64,000 bases of DNA, from positions 248,001 through 312,000 of the forward strand of contig NZ_JELR01000001.1 of the NCBI RefSeq assembly GCF_000708675.1, read 5' to 3'. Of the stretch, positions 17,136 to 27,284 are shown one piece after another. The first letter of the stretch is position 1, and every line of letters starts with the position of its first letter. The notes below the pieces were generated by a model. The model was not told the DNA's origin. It worked only from the letters and a program-made list of their open reading frames with translations, and searched no databases. The translations under genes and the position numbers were made by a program. The DNA comes from Microbulbifer sp. HZ11 (GTDB lineage Bacteria > Pseudomonadota > Gammaproteobacteria > Pseudomonadales > Cellvibrionaceae).

Positions 17136-19085
17136 TTACGCGCTAGCAGATTCGTTTGCGACCAGCTCAAACGCGATGCGGCGCTTGTCGGTATCTACTG
17201 CCGCAATTTTTATCTCAACTCCCTGGTCGAGTTGAAAACGTTCCTTGCCGCGGGTGATGCGCAGACGTTTGCCGTCGAACTCAAACGGGTTCTTTTTACT
17301 ATTGAATCGTACGAAGCCGTTGATGCCGTTGTCATCCAGACGTACGCCAATACCGGCGCCGTTTACCAGAGTGACTTTCCCAGTAAAGGTCTCCCCGATT
17401 TTATTTTCCAGAAATTGGCAGTAGAGCCATTGTTGAAGAGCGCGATCGGCCTGTCTGCCGGTAGTGACGCTTTGTTGCAGAGACTCACCGTCATCGCCAG
17501 TGAAAACGGGTAGAGGCTGTGCTTCTGCAGCGGCACGCAGCACCCGGTGATTGTGCATGTCATTGAATTTACGAATCGGGGAGGTGACTGTGGCATAGTG
17601 GGCGAGTCCCAGACCCAGATGCGCAGCCGCATTCCCGGAAAGCTCGCCGGGGCGGAGCATGCGCTTCAGCACCGCCAGTACGTTTTTCGATTCGTCATCG
17701 CCTCGGGATGCGAGCGTCTTGACCAGATTCAGGTAAATATCCAGTTGGTGCAGATCCTGGTCTGCAAATTCGGGCATGGCATCTTTCAAAAGTGCGCGGA
17801 TTTCCGCCATGCGCTCGTCACGGAAGCCCAGGTGCACCGAGAAACACCCTCCGCCAAGTGCGGCGAGCTTTTCTCCGGCGCAAATATTGGCTGCGAGCAT
17901 GGCTTCTTCCACCATGCGCTGTGCGGATGAACGCTCCTGTTTTTCAATACGCTCGATTTTGCGCTGTTCGTTGAGAATCAGCTCGTAGTCCGGGCGATCC
18001 TCCATTACCAGCGAGTGGCCGGCACGATATTGGGCGCGGGCCTTACTGAGAGCATCCAGTTCACTGAGTGGTGCATGGTGTGCCGTCGGCACAGCGCTGG
18101 CATCGCCGTCAATAAACCGCGCCACTTGCGCGTAGCTGAGTTTGTGCTGTGAGCGAATCGTGGCAAATTCGTAGTCAAATCCGTTCAAGGCGCCGTCGCT
18201 AGTGATGGTAATGTGCATCACCAGCGCTGGGCGTTGCTCCCCTTGCAGTAGTGAGAAACTGTTTTCGCAAAGGTTGGCAGGCAGCATGGGAATGGTTTCA
18301 CCAGCGAGGTACACGCTGTTCGCCCGTGCGCGAGCTTCTTTATCCAGCGGGCTCTCGGCTTCAATCAGACTGGAAGGGTCGGCGACGGCAATATGCAGTT
18401 TCCAGCCATTTTCAGTTCTGGTCACGGCGATGGCATCATCCATATCGCGGGTGCTTTCCGCATCGATGGTGACAAACCCCAGGTCAGAGAGGTCTTTGCG
18501 CCCGGCGCATACACTCTCGAGTTGCGAGGGAATGGCTTCCGCCTGTTTCAGCGCAGCCTCGGAAAATTCATTGGGCAGGCGATGCTGCGCTACTACAAAG
18601 GCGTGCTCGATGCCCGCCATATCCGGTTTGCCGATGATGTTCTCGACCTTCGCCTGGGACTTGCCATCCTTGAACGGGTGGCGGGTAATGCTACAGGCAA
18701 TAAACTCGCCCGGTTGGGCCTTGCCGCGCGCCTTGGGCGGCAGGAAGATCCAGCGGGATAGCCCGTGCTCACTGGGCTGAATAAAGTGACCCTGGCCTCG
18801 TTGGATATATTGACCTACCAGATATTTCAGGTCGGATGCGATCAGGCTGTCCAGCTCTGCCGACAATTTACCTTTATCCTCCTCCGTTAAACTGACTTTT
18901 ACCCGGTCTCCGGGAAAAACGCGGTCCATTTCCGCAGGAGGTAAGAATGCCTCCCGCCCATCATCCAATACCACAAAGCCAAATTTTCCATTGGCGCCAC
19001 GCACGCGGCCTTCGGCGAATTCCTTGGTGGAGCGGATATCGGTCTTCAGCTGGGAAAGCTGCTTGAGGGCGTCGGCATTGAGCAT
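17136..19085 (-). CDS. rnb: Exoribonuclease II (RNB family)
   Basis: RNase II degrades single-stranded RNA processively from the 3' end. From the ATG at 19085 the protein has 649 residues, matching E. coli RNase II (644). The frame is open 39 codons further upstream, but that extension is basic and unlike the family. Domains in order are two N-terminal cold-shock folds (about 20-190), the RNB catalytic domain with TIDAESTRDMDDAI at 206-219 holding the four metal-binding Asp residues (208, 214, 216, 217), and a C-terminal S1 domain starting near IGETFTGKVTLVNGAGIGV. It is divergent from the dehydrogenase gene at 19455 with a shared 369-base upstream region. Confidence 0.93.
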   Translation of the reverse strand: MLNADALKQLSQLKTDIRSTKEFAEGRVRGANGKFGFVVLDDGREAFLPPAEMDRVFPGDRVKVSLTEEDKGKLSAELDSLIASDLKYLVGQYIQRGQGHFIQPSEHGLSRWIFLPPKARGKAQPGEFIACSITRHPFKDGKSQAKVENIIGKPDMAGIEHAFVVAQHRLPNEFSEAALKQAEAIPSQLESVCAGRKDLSDLGFVTIDAESTRDMDDAIAVTRTENGWKLHIAVADPSSLIEAESPLDKEARARANSVYLAGETIPMLPANLCENSFSLLQGEQRPALVMHITITSDGALNGFDYEFATIRSQHKLSYAQVARFIDGDASAVPTAHHAPLSELDALSKARAQYRAGHSLVMEDRPDYELILNEQRKIERIEKQERSSAQRMVEEAMLAANICAGEKLAALGGGCFSVHLGFRDERMAEIRALLKDAMPEFADQDLHQLDIYLNLVKTLASRGDDESKNVLAVLKRMLRPGELSGNAAAHLGLGLAHYATVTSPIRKFNDMHNHRVLRAAAEAQPLPVFTGDDGESLQQSVTTGRQADRALQQWLYCQFLENKIGETFTGKVTLVNGAGIGVRLDDNGINGFVRFNSKKNPFEFDGKRLRITRGKERFQLDQGVEIKIAAVDTDKRRIAFELVANESASA

Positions 19086-19454
19086 AACCAGATCTCTGTA
19101 ACTCTGTCTGTAATGGGGGAAATCGGCGGAAGACCGCATCAGGGCGCGGATTCTACCAGACGAGGGTTTCCAGACCAGTTGCCGATGGCGCTTGCCGGCC
19201 AATTTACCCTATTGGATCGACTAAAAAATGACCAGATGGCCTGCCTGATCACCTGCGAAATATTTATCCCAATTTGTTTCTTGGATTAGGATGTTCTTGG
19301 TCGTGTTTGATTGATTCATGCAAAGATCGCAATGATAATTTGCTGCTGCTGGCTATATTCTTAGTGGCTACAATAAATCGCGGTTGCGGGTTGTGTCGAC
19401 AAAATCGGCCGCGCCTGGCGCCGTAGTAATTCCGACCTCTGGAGAGGAATGCAC

Positions 19455-20543
19455 ATGAGTATTTTTTCCCATCCTGCCTACGACAATCACGAAGAAGTTG
19501 CTTTTTACCACGACGCCAAAAGCGGCCTGAAAGCGATTATTGCCGTGCACAATACCAATCTGGGGCCCGCACTGGGTGGGTGTCGTATGTGGCCATACGC
19601 GGATGATGCAGAGGCGCTGAATGATGTGTTGCGCCTGTCGCGCGGTATGACCTACAAATCGGCCATGGCCGGTCTCAAGCTGGGTGGTGGCAAGTCGGTC
19701 ATTATCGGCGACCCGCGCAAGCAGAAAACTCCTGAACTGTTGCGCGCCATGGGTGACTTTCTGAATACCCTGGGTGGGCGCTATATCACCGCCGAAGACA
19801 GTGGCACCAGCGTGGCCGATATGAAGATTATCGGCGAACGCAGCAAATATGTATCTGGTGTGATTGCCGGTCAGGAGCACGGTGGTGATCCTTCGCCTTC
19901 GACTGCATATGGCGTATTTGTTGGCCTCAAAGCCGCAGCTGCCCACCGATGGGGGCGCACCGATCTGAGTGGCATGAAGGTCTCTATCCAGGGGGTCGGT
20001 AATGTGGGCTTCCGCCTTGGCAAACTGTTGAAGGATGCGGGTGCCGAACTGTTTGTTACGGATATTTTCCAGGACAACATCGATCGCGCGGTAAGCGAAT
20101 TGGGTGCCACAGCCGTTGGTGCCGATGAAATTTTCGATCTGGATGTCGATCTGTTTGCCCCCTGTGCACTTGGTGCCATTCTCAATGACAGCACTATTGA
20201 TCGCCTCAAAGTAGGCGCCATTGCCGGTGCCGCGAATAACCAGTTGGCGGAAGAGCGCCACGCTCAGGTACTTAAAGAGCGCGGCATCCTTTATGCCCCG
20301 GATTATGTGATCAATGCCGGTGGCATTATCGATGTTTATTACCAGCAGCTGGGTCAGGAGCAGGGTGAGTACAATGCCGCTCAGGTGAAGGCGCATATTG
20401 AAAGTATCGCCACCACCATGGAAGAGGTTTTCCAGCGTGCTGACGAAACCGGCGATACCACTGCACAGGTCGCAGACCGCGTTGCCGAAGAGCGGTTCGG
20501 CCACAAAGATGCGCTGAATGGCACAGATTCCGCCGCCGCCTGA
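19455..20543 (+). CDS. Leu/Val/Phe-type amino acid dehydrogenase
   Basis: The 362-residue protein belongs to the Glu/Leu/Phe/Val dehydrogenase superfamily, which reversibly deaminates branched or aromatic amino acids with NAD+. Catalytic lysines are Lys68 (MTYKSA) and Lys80 (LGGGKSVI), and the second domain has the Rossmann motif GVGNVG. Length and these residues fit leucine dehydrogenase better than the longer glutamate enzymes. Two in-frame ATGs exist; GGAGAGG at 19441-19447 is too near the first (19449), so 19455 is chosen. A terminator follows at 20633. Substrate (Leu, Val or both) is not certain. It likely feeds branched-chain amino acid degradation. Confidence 0.9.
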   Translation: MSIFSHPAYDNHEEVAFYHDAKSGLKAIIAVHNTNLGPALGGCRMWPYADDAEALNDVLRLSRGMTYKSAMAGLKLGGGKSVIIGDPRKQKTPELLRAMGDFLNTLGGRYITAEDSGTSVADMKIIGERSKYVSGVIAGQEHGGDPSPSTAYGVFVGLKAAAAHRWGRTDLSGMKVSIQGVGNVGFRLGKLLKDAGAELFVTDIFQDNIDRAVSELGATAVGADEIFDLDVDLFAPCALGAILNDSTIDRLKVGAIAGAANNQLAEERHAQVLKERGILYAPDYVINAGGIIDVYYQQLGQEQGEYNAAQVKAHIESIATTMEEVFQRADETGDTTAQVADRVAEERFGHKDALNGTDSAAA

Positions 20544-20632
20544 TTTCTCTTTCCTTTTTTCGCCCCGGTACATTTGGCACTGGGGCTGCAGTTTTCCTCT
20601 GGCGACATGTCGTCTCTCTGTGAGGTATTCTT

Positions 20633-20657
20633 CGGGCGCTACGGCGCCCGCTTTTTT
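20633..20657 (+). terminator. Terminator after the amino acid dehydrogenase
   Basis: CGGGCGC and GCGCCCG pair around a short loop, followed by TTTTTT. Confidence 0.8.
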
Positions 20658-20753
20658 GCCTACACTGTTACTCGCGTACCATACGTGATATTCCCGTCAC
20701 ACCTTACCGTTCACGACTTGAATGGCGTTCCCAGAAAATCAGGCTAATTGACA

Positions 20754-23597
20754 ATGGACATGCGATTTTCCCGGCTGTTTTTACCCCTGTGTGCTTCTTG
20801 TTTGATTTTTGCTCTGGTCGGGTGCGATCGGCACCAGGGCGATGCAAGTGGCGACGAAAACGTGCACAAGGCGCTCACGGTGGATAAGCAGGCTGCGGCC
20901 AGCAGCAAAGCGGCCGCCAGTGGAAATGCCGCTTTTGTGAAAGCCCCCGATATAGAACTCTCGTACCACAAAGAAGTACTGAAAAATGGATTGACGGTGA
21001 TCGTGCATGAGGATGATAAAGCGCCGGTCGTCGCCATCAATATCTGGTACAAGGTCGGGTCGAAAGATGAACCCCCTGGGAAAACCGGGTTTGCCCATCT
21101 GTTTGAACACCTCATGTTCAACGGTTCCGAAAACTTTCCGGGCGAATATTTCGAGCCGTTTCAACGTTCCGGCGCTACGGACATGAACGGTACCACCAAT
21201 AACGATCGCACCAACTATTTTGAAACTGTCCCGGTGGGTGCCCTGGATATGGCTCTGTGGATGGAGTCGGACCGCATGGGTCACTTCAAAGGCGCCATTA
21301 GCCAGGAGAAACTGGATGAACAACGTGGCGTGGTAAAAAATGAAAAGCGCCAGGGTGAAAATGCGCCTTATGGCACCGCGTTTGATGAAATCGCCCGCGC
21401 AACCTTCCCCTCAGACCACCCATATTCCTGGACCACAATAGGATCGATGCAGGACCTGGACAATGCCAGCCTGGAAGATGTTAAGCAGTGGTTTTCCGAT
21501 TACTACCAGCCGGCCAACGCCATTCTGGTCATTGCCGGGGATATCACTGTCGCGGAAGCCATGGAAAAGGCGCGTAAATATTTCGGTAATATTCCCAGTA
21601 CCTCTGTGCCACCGAAATTGGAAAACTGGGAGTTGCCCACGCAGGTCGAGAAGCGCAAGGCGATTACCGATCAGGTCCCTCAGACCCGCATTTACAAAGT
21701 CTGGAACGTGCCAGCCATCGGTAGCGAAGAAGAAAATGCACTGGACCTGATGACGTCGCTGCTCGCAAACCGAAAAAACTCATGGCTTTACCGCCGTCTG
21801 GTGCGCGATGAACAGGTTGCTACCAGTGTCAGTGCGTTCTATTACGGCCGCCAGCTTGCTGGTCAACTGATCATTATGGTGGATGTAAAGCCCGGTCAGT
21901 CTGTTGAAAAAGTGGAAACGCTGCTTGATCACGAACTGGAGGCGTTCGTGAGCACGGGAATTAGTGCCGATGAGTTGCGCCGGATCAAACAGAGTGAATT
22001 TGCCAGTCTGGTAAAGGGACTGGAGAAAATTGGTGGTTTTGGAGGGAAGACGGATATTCTCGCGCGCTCTGAGTTCTACTATGGCGATCCGGGAGCACTG
22101 ATTAGTGGCCTGGATGACTATGCAAAAGTCTCGGTGGCGGATGTTCAGGGTGTCGCGCAGGAGTGGCTCACCTCCGAGCAGTTCACTCTGGTCATATCCC
22201 CTCAGGAGGAATACACGACAACCGGCCAGGACGTTGACCGCAGCACCTTGCCGTCGATCGACAAGACTGTTGATCTTGAACTGCCGGAACAGCAGGAATT
22301 TACACTGGAAAATGGCTTGAAGGTTGTGCTGGCTGAGCGGCACGATACCCCCGCTGTGTTTATGAGTCTGCAATATCGCAGTGGCGCATCCGCAGATGGT
22401 GAAACCCCCGGGTTGGCTTCCATGGTGGCGCGAATGTTGAGTGAGGGTGCCGGTGAGTATGACAGCCTGTCCTTCAGCTCGCGTCAGGAAGAGCTGGGGG
22501 CGAGTATTGGCGCCAGCAGCGGGCTCGATTACAACACACTGAGTTTCAGTGCGCTGAAATCTCAGCTGAAGCCATCGTTGGAGCTGTTTCGCGATGTGAT
22601 CTCAAGTCCACTGTTTCCGGAAGATGATCTAAAGCGGGTCAAATCTAACTGGTTGGACTCCATTCGCCAGGAAGAGGCGCAGCCCCAAGGGCTGGCGATG
22701 CGTAAACTGCCGCCCCTGCTGTATGGTGAAAATCACCCCTATGGCGCGCCACTTACTGGCTCTGGTACGCCCGAGGCCATCGAATCAATTACCCGTAAGG
22801 ATTTGGTGAAGTTCCATCAGACCTGGTTGCGCCCGGATAACGCCCAGCTGGTTGTTGTTGGGGATGTAACCAAGCCGGAAATTGAAAAGCTGCTGAATGA
22901 AACCCTCGGCAACTGGACCGCGCCGGCAGAAGCGTTGCCCTCTCTGGAGATCCCGCTGGTCGAGCGCCCGCCCAAGGCGCGAGTGTATTTGCTGGATCGT
23001 CCCGGTGCTCAACAGAGCTATATTATGGCGGGGCTGATCATGCCTCCGTGGAACCCGCAGGGAGCGGAAGCGTTTGATGCTATGGCGTCGGCGATCGCGG
23101 GTAAATTTACATCACGCATTAACATGAATCTGCGGGAAGATAAGCACTGGTCCTATGGCGCCCGGGCTGTTTCCATGGATGCAGAAGCGCAGCGTCCATA
23201 TATCGTGGTCGCCCCGGTCCAAACAGACAAGACCGCGGCGGCGATGAAAGAGCTGGTCAAGGAATATCGGGATTACCTCGGTAAGCGCCCGATCAAGGAC
23301 AGTGAACTGAACGATTACAAAGATGATGAGGTACTGAAACAGAGCGCCCGCTTTCAGACAAAAGGTCAGTTACTATCCAGTATTGCCTGGCAGGTGGAGA
23401 AGGGGTTACCCGCAGATTACATTGCTGATTACCCTGAGCGTGTGGCGGCACTGAGCAAAGAACAGGTGGAGAAAGCGGCGAGAGAATACCTGGCTCCGGA
23501 CCAGTTTACCTGGCTGGTGGTTGGCGATCTGAAAAAAATTCAGGAGTCGATTGAGGCATTGAACCTGGGGCCGGTTGAGGTGCTCCCAACCGATTAA
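20754..23597 (+). CDS. M16-family zinc peptidase, lipoprotein, two tandem M16 units
   Basis: The 947-residue protein has a lipoprotein signal with lipobox ALVGC (Cys24 from the ATG at 20754) and a charged linker. The first M16 unit holds the inverted zinc motif HLFEH at 115-119, with the downstream zinc Glu in the VVKNEKRQG helix. The second half (from about residue 515) is a second M16 module that lacks an HxxEH, as in pitrilysin-like proteins where it forms the inactive half of the clamshell. Periplasmic or outer-membrane anchored peptide degradation is inferred. Two ATGs two codons apart (20754, 20760) leave the exact start open. A strong terminator follows. Confidence 0.93.
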   Translation: MDMRFSRLFLPLCASCLIFALVGCDRHQGDASGDENVHKALTVDKQAAASSKAAASGNAAFVKAPDIELSYHKEVLKNGLTVIVHEDDKAPVVAINIWYKVGSKDEPPGKTGFAHLFEHLMFNGSENFPGEYFEPFQRSGATDMNGTTNNDRTNYFETVPVGALDMALWMESDRMGHFKGAISQEKLDEQRGVVKNEKRQGENAPYGTAFDEIARATFPSDHPYSWTTIGSMQDLDNASLEDVKQWFSDYYQPANAILVIAGDITVAEAMEKARKYFGNIPSTSVPPKLENWELPTQVEKRKAITDQVPQTRIYKVWNVPAIGSEEENALDLMTSLLANRKNSWLYRRLVRDEQVATSVSAFYYGRQLAGQLIIMVDVKPGQSVEKVETLLDHELEAFVSTGISADELRRIKQSEFASLVKGLEKIGGFGGKTDILARSEFYYGDPGALISGLDDYAKVSVADVQGVAQEWLTSEQFTLVISPQEEYTTTGQDVDRSTLPSIDKTVDLELPEQQEFTLENGLKVVLAERHDTPAVFMSLQYRSGASADGETPGLASMVARMLSEGAGEYDSLSFSSRQEELGASIGASSGLDYNTLSFSALKSQLKPSLELFRDVISSPLFPEDDLKRVKSNWLDSIRQEEAQPQGLAMRKLPPLLYGENHPYGAPLTGSGTPEAIESITRKDLVKFHQTWLRPDNAQLVVVGDVTKPEIEKLLNETLGNWTAPAEALPSLEIPLVERPPKARVYLLDRPGAQQSYIMAGLIMPPWNPQGAEAFDAMASAIAGKFTSRINMNLREDKHWSYGARAVSMDAEAQRPYIVVAPVQTDKTAAAMKELVKEYRDYLGKRPIKDSELNDYKDDEVLKQSARFQTKGQLLSSIAWQVEKGLPADYIADYPERVAALSKEQVEKAAREYLAPDQFTWLVVGDLKKIQESIEALNLGPVEVLPTD

Positions 23598-23618
23598 ACA
23601 TGTATGTCACCTTATCCG

Positions 23619-23651
23619 TAAGCCCGAAGCAGTCCGCTCCGGGCTTTTTTT
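23619..23651 (+). terminator. Terminator of the M16 peptidase gene
   Basis: AAGCCCG and CGGGCTT form the base of a hairpin followed by a seven-base T-run. Confidence 0.85.
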
Positions 23652-23725
23652 ATGGCCTCAGATTACGTTAAATTGCACCGGACCTATAAATCAATAATAC
23701 CGGGGCGGCGACTGCCGGGCCCGAA

Positions 23726-25081
23726 ATGGCCGGATTACTCATGATCACATTGACATACATACTCAACGGGCTCAGACGCTGTCTGGGTGGGTTGCCCGTT
23801 TTGTGCACATTACTTCTCGCCACCTTCACAACCCTCAGTACTACAGTGAATGCGGAACAGATTGCGGTGCACGCGGGCTGGCTGTTCGATAGTGAAAAAG
23901 GGCGCCTGCTGGAAAAACGTACGGTACATATCGTGGATGGCAAGGTGGAGTCTGTGGAGCGAGGCTTCAACCAGCGCGAAGGTGAGCGGGTAATCGATCT
24001 CCGCGCTTTCTCTGTGTTGCCCGGCTTGATGGATATGCACACGCACCTCTCCTATGAGTTTGGGCCGCGTACTTACACAGAGGCCTTCACGTGGAACCCG
24101 GCGGATTACACACTGCGCTCGGTGAATACAGCGGAGCGAACTCTCAAGGCTGGTTTTACTACCGTGCGGGATCTCGGAGACAGCGGCAACGTCACGGTCA
24201 GTCTGCGCAATGCCATCAATCGGGGCGATATCATTGGCCCGCGGATATATACGGCAGGTAAATCCATCGCTACCACCGGCGGCCACGCAGACCCGACCAA
24301 TGGCCATCGTCACGACCTGATGGGCAGCCCCGGCCCGGCGGAGGGTGTGATCAATGGTGTGGCCAGTGCCCGCGAGGCTGTGCGGCAGCGCTACAAAGAG
24401 GGTGCGGATCTGATCAAAATTACCGCCACCGGAGGCGTGCTGAGTGTGGCCAAAAGTGGCCAGAATCCGCAGTTTATGCAGGACGAAGTCGAGGCGGTGG
24501 TAGAGACGGCAAAAGACTATGGGCTCACCGTGGCGGTGCACGCCCACGGAAAAGAGGGTATGCAGCGGGCAATTCGCGCGGGTGTGGATTCTATCGAGCA
24601 CGGCACCTACATGGATGATGAGACCATGGGGATGATGGTGGACCATGGCACCTGGTATGTGCCAACGCTGCTCGCCGGTGACTGGGTCACTCAAAAGGCC
24701 GCGGTGGAGGGTTTCTTCCCGGACATGGTACGTACCAAGGCAGCCAAAATTGGCCCCCTGATCCAGGATACGTTCAATCTTGCGCACAAAAAGGGCGTGA
24801 AAATCGCGTTTGGTACCGATACCGGGGTAAGCCGGCACGGGGATAACGCGAAAGAATTTGCATTGATGGTGCAGGGTGGTATGAGCCCTGCCGATGCGAT
24901 CCGCTCGGCCACCTGGAATGCGGCACAGTTGCTGCAGGTCCAGGATGAACTGGGCAGCATTGCCCCGGGTAAGTGGGCGGATATGGTGGCGGTGATTGGT
25001 AACCCCTTGGAAGATATCACTACCCTTGAACGGGTTCGGTTTGTGATGAAGGGTGGGGAGGTTTACAAGCAGCCCGAGTGA
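23726..25081 (+). CDS. Exported amidohydrolase (Xaa-Pro dipeptidase/imidazolonepropionase-like)
   Basis: The 451-residue protein has a long N-terminal hydrophobic segment ending near VNAEQ, best read as a signal peptide. The amidohydrolase TIM barrel follows with HTH at 105-107 ([12 protein letters not shown]), a probable carboxylated lysine strand in [10 protein letters not shown], metal histidines in [11 protein letters not shown] and [11 protein letters not shown], and the catalytic Asp in [11 protein letters not shown]. This set matches periplasmic metal-dependent hydrolases shown in other bacteria to cleave Xaa-Pro or N-acyl amino acids. Substrate is not determined. The convergent SIMPL gene follows, with a palindromic repeat element between them. 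Confidence 0.9.
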   Translation: MAGLLMITLTYILNGLRRCLGGLPVLCTLLLATFTTLSTTVNAEQIAVHAGWLFDSEKGRLLEKRTVHIVDGKVESVERGFNQREGERVIDLRAFSVLPGLMDMHTHLSYEFGPRTYTEAFTWNPADYTLRSVNTAERTLKAGFTTVRDLGDSGNVTVSLRNAINRGDIIGPRIYTAGKSIATTGGHADPTNGHRHDLMGSPGPAEGVINGVASAREAVRQRYKEGADLIKITATGGVLSVAKSGQNPQFMQDEVEAVVETAKDYGLTVAVHAHGKEGMQRAIRAGVDSIEHGTYMDDETMGMMVDHGTWYVPTLLAGDWVTQKAAVEGFFPDMVRTKAAKIGPLIQDTFNLAHKKGVKIAFGTDTGVSRHGDNAKEFALMVQGGMSPADAIRSATWNAAQLLQVQDELGSIAPGKWADMVAVIGNPLEDITTLERVRFVMKGGEVYKQPE

Positions 25082-25120
25082 TTTCGAAGGCTGAATAGTG
25101 CGTATGCGTTTGGGCGAACG

Positions 25121-25230
25121 TGGCACTGACGGGGATAGGTGTGTGAGACCTTCACCGCCAGGGATGGCGGTGCAGAGCCCCCAGGGATGGGTTCACGGCG
25201 TGTCTCGCACACCTATCCCCGACAGTGCCA
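25121..25230. repeat. Palindrome-armed repeat element, copy 1
   Basis: Arms 25121-25149 and 25202-25230 are inverted repeats matching at 27 of 29 positions. Inside lies a hairpin at 25153-25172 (8-bp stem, loop GGGA) and a conserved 30-nt core at 25175-25204 that can form a second hairpin, GAGCCC with GGGTTC. The element has the same organisation as copy 2 at 56510-56610, in the opposite orientation. It sits between two convergent genes, where a terminator would be expected, and may serve as one structurally although no T-run follows. Confidence 0.85.
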
Positions 25231-25253
25231 CCGCTACCGGGGCAAATAATTTT

Positions 25254-25979
25254 TTACTTGGCTAGTTCAAAAACGAGTTCCACATTCACCGATACCGAAG
25301 TCTCCCCCGGCGCCACCGGCGTGCTGGCACTGTCTTTGGCCATGGCACTTTCTGCGCGCATTACCATTGGGCGCGGCATGCCGCCGTGGCTGCCCTCCGA
25401 GATGCTCACAATTCTACGTACCTTGGTACCCAGTGCTTCCGCATAGGAGTCCGCGCGGGCCTGAGCCATTTTCAGGGCTTTTTCCCGGGCTTCCCCCAGC
25501 AGGGGTTCCGGATCGTCGATGGAGAAACTGGGGCCGTGGATCTGGTTGGCACCTTCCGCGGTCAGTGCGTCGATCACTTTGCTCAGGTCATCCAGTTTGC
25601 GCACGGTAATACTCACACTATTGCGGGCCTGGTAGGCAATGATCTTGCGTTCGCGGTTGGGCTGGTAGTCGTAGCGCGGGTTGAGGCTGATGCCGCTGGT
25701 CTGCACATCTTTTTCCTCGATACCGGCTTTCTTGATTGCCCGCATGACTTTTTCCATCTGCTCAGCATTGGCCTGCATGGCTGCCTGGCTTTCATCGGCT
25801 TCGGTAACCACGCCCGCGGAAATGTTTGCGATGTCTGGTACCTGGCTGGCTTCTCCCTGTGCCGAGATACTGATCAATGTGCCTGCCGGGCGCTCGTCGG
25901 TGTCGCTACCGCATCCGGTTGCGAAAATGGCGAGGCCGGCAATCAGGCCAGCGGAGAAAAGCTTTATGGTCTTGTGCAT
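25254..25979 (-). CDS. SIMPL-domain lipoprotein (YggE/DUF541 family)
   Basis: The 241-residue product has a lipoprotein signal with lipobox FATGC (Cys23). The SIMPL/DUF541 domain spans most of the rest, with ISAQGEASQVPDIANISAGV, KAGIEEKDVQTSGISLNPRY and a C-terminal VSVNVELVFELAK strand. Members form periplasmic or membrane-linked oligomers; E. coli YggE lowers oxidative stress effects, but a molecular activity is not established. The gene is convergent with the exported amidohydrolase, separated by the palindrome-armed element, and its promoter region ends near the PLP enzyme gene. Confidence 0.9.
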   Translation of the reverse strand: MHKTIKLFSAGLIAGLAIFATGCGSDTDERPAGTLISISAQGEASQVPDIANISAGVVTEADESQAAMQANAEQMEKVMRAIKKAGIEEKDVQTSGISLNPRYDYQPNRERKIIAYQARNSVSITVRKLDDLSKVIDALTAEGANQIHGPSFSIDDPEPLLGEAREKALKMAQARADSYAEALGTKVRRIVSISEGSHGGMPRPMVMRAESAMAKDSASTPVAPGETSVSVNVELVFELAK

Positions 25980-26047
25980 GGCGAATCCTTATGTTGCCAA
26001 AAGTACTTCTCGTTACGGCGGCCATTGTGGCGCCAATAAGATGAATA

Positions 26048-27226
26048 TCAGGTGAACAGACGTTCGAATGTTTCGCTTTCCGGATGGTACAGGGCAAAGC
26101 CGAGGCGCAGCAATTGCTGGCGCCGGTCACACAGCACATTCTTTTTCCGCAGCTGCGCCTGGAGTCTTTCTGCTGCATCGGCACTGCCACAGCGGAAGGT
26201 GAAAAAGTGGCCGTGGCCATTTTCCAGGTCGTGTGCGATAAGGTTTTTCCGGTTCAGGATCGGGTGCGCGGCGTTGTCCATGGCTTGCAGAAAGCGTTGC
26301 TGATTATTTTGCACATAGCGGTGGATGTTGGGTATCGTCACTTCTTCCTGCCGATACAAATCCAGTACCGCGAGTGCTTTGTACAGTGGTGAGAAATCCA
26401 TAGTGGCGCCAGCAAAACGCAGCCAGTCATTGCCAAAACCGACACCTTCAGCGCGATTTTCCAGCTCTGCCATCTCTGCAAACCAGCCGGTGTTGAGTGG
26501 CCGCAATTGGCAGCCTCGCGGGATGCTCATGAAGCACATGCCCTCACCAGCGCCGAGATATTTGTAAGATCCTGCGGTGTAGAAAACCTTGTCCGCTACG
26601 GTGCCGAGATCGGTGGGGCGGGCAAAGAAACCATGGTAGCCGTCGATCACCATTTCTGTGGTTTCGGGTTTGCGCTCGGCCAGCGCCAGCAGATCCGGAA
26701 AGGCAACGCCGGAGTCAAAGAAGACCTGGCTGGCGTAGGCCAGCTGGTACTGCCCGGACTGCAGCTCCTCATCAAAGCGCTCCGCCAGCGTGGCGTAGGG
26801 CAGGGTGGGTATGCGGGTTACCTGCACATTGGGCAATTCTTCCAGGCGCAGCAATTGCCGGGTAAAGCTGTAGAATTCGCCGTCGGTGGTCAGGATGCGC
26901 AGGGGCTCGTTCAGATCAAATGCACTCAGCAGCCGGAATATCAGTTCATGGGTATTTGGCGCCAGCGCGATTTGCTCCGGCGCGGGCAGGTTGAGTGTGC
27001 TTGCAATACTTCGCTGAAAGGCCGGTATCATCTCGCCAAAAATCTTCTCCCACTTGAGATCGGCCATGGCCGCAGCGTCCTGCCAGTAGGCATTCACCGC
27101 ATCCAGGGTGACGTCGGCCCAGTAGTGGTGGGAGTGGCATGCCATATGCAGAACCGGCAGGTCGCAGCCAGGAGAGGCAGCTTTTTGGGCGGCCTGTAAA
27201 AAATGTCGATAGTATTTTTGATACAT
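26048..27226 (-). CDS. PLP-dependent aminotransferase class V-fold enzyme, kynureninase-like
   Basis: The 392-residue protein has a fold-type I PLP site with Asp195 in VIDGYHGF and the Schiff-base Lys222 in TAGSYKYLGAGEG. An N-terminal HMACHSHHYW segment and the overall pattern place it near kynureninases and cysteine-desulfurase-like class V proteins. Kynureninase operon partners (kynA, kynB) are absent here, so the substrate is unknown. It is on the minus strand, 69 bases upstream of the SIMPL gene and divergent from the glyoxalase gene. A relic repeat lies just upstream of its start at 27285-27338. Confidence 0.75.
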   Translation of the reverse strand: MYQKYYRHFLQAAQKAASPGCDLPVLHMACHSHHYWADVTLDAVNAYWQDAAAMADLKWEKIFGEMIPAFQRSIASTLNLPAPEQIALAPNTHELIFRLLSAFDLNEPLRILTTDGEFYSFTRQLLRLEELPNVQVTRIPTLPYATLAERFDEELQSGQYQLAYASQVFFDSGVAFPDLLALAERKPETTEMVIDGYHGFFARPTDLGTVADKVFYTAGSYKYLGAGEGMCFMSIPRGCQLRPLNTGWFAEMAELENRAEGVGFGNDWLRFAGATMDFSPLYKALAVLDLYRQEEVTIPNIHRYVQNNQQRFLQAMDNAAHPILNRKNLIAHDLENGHGHFFTFRCGSADAAERLQAQLRKKNVLCDRRQQLLRLGFALYHPESETFERLFT

Positions 27227-27284
27227 TTCGCTCTGGTAACTTTATCTGGGATGGCTAAATTGTCATCCGTTATTCGATGTACTA

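Noticed and set aside
23810-25126. 438-codon open frame antisense to the amidohydrolase
   Set aside because: Shadow frame; His/Arg-rich with no domain, while the plus-strand gene has all active-site motifs.
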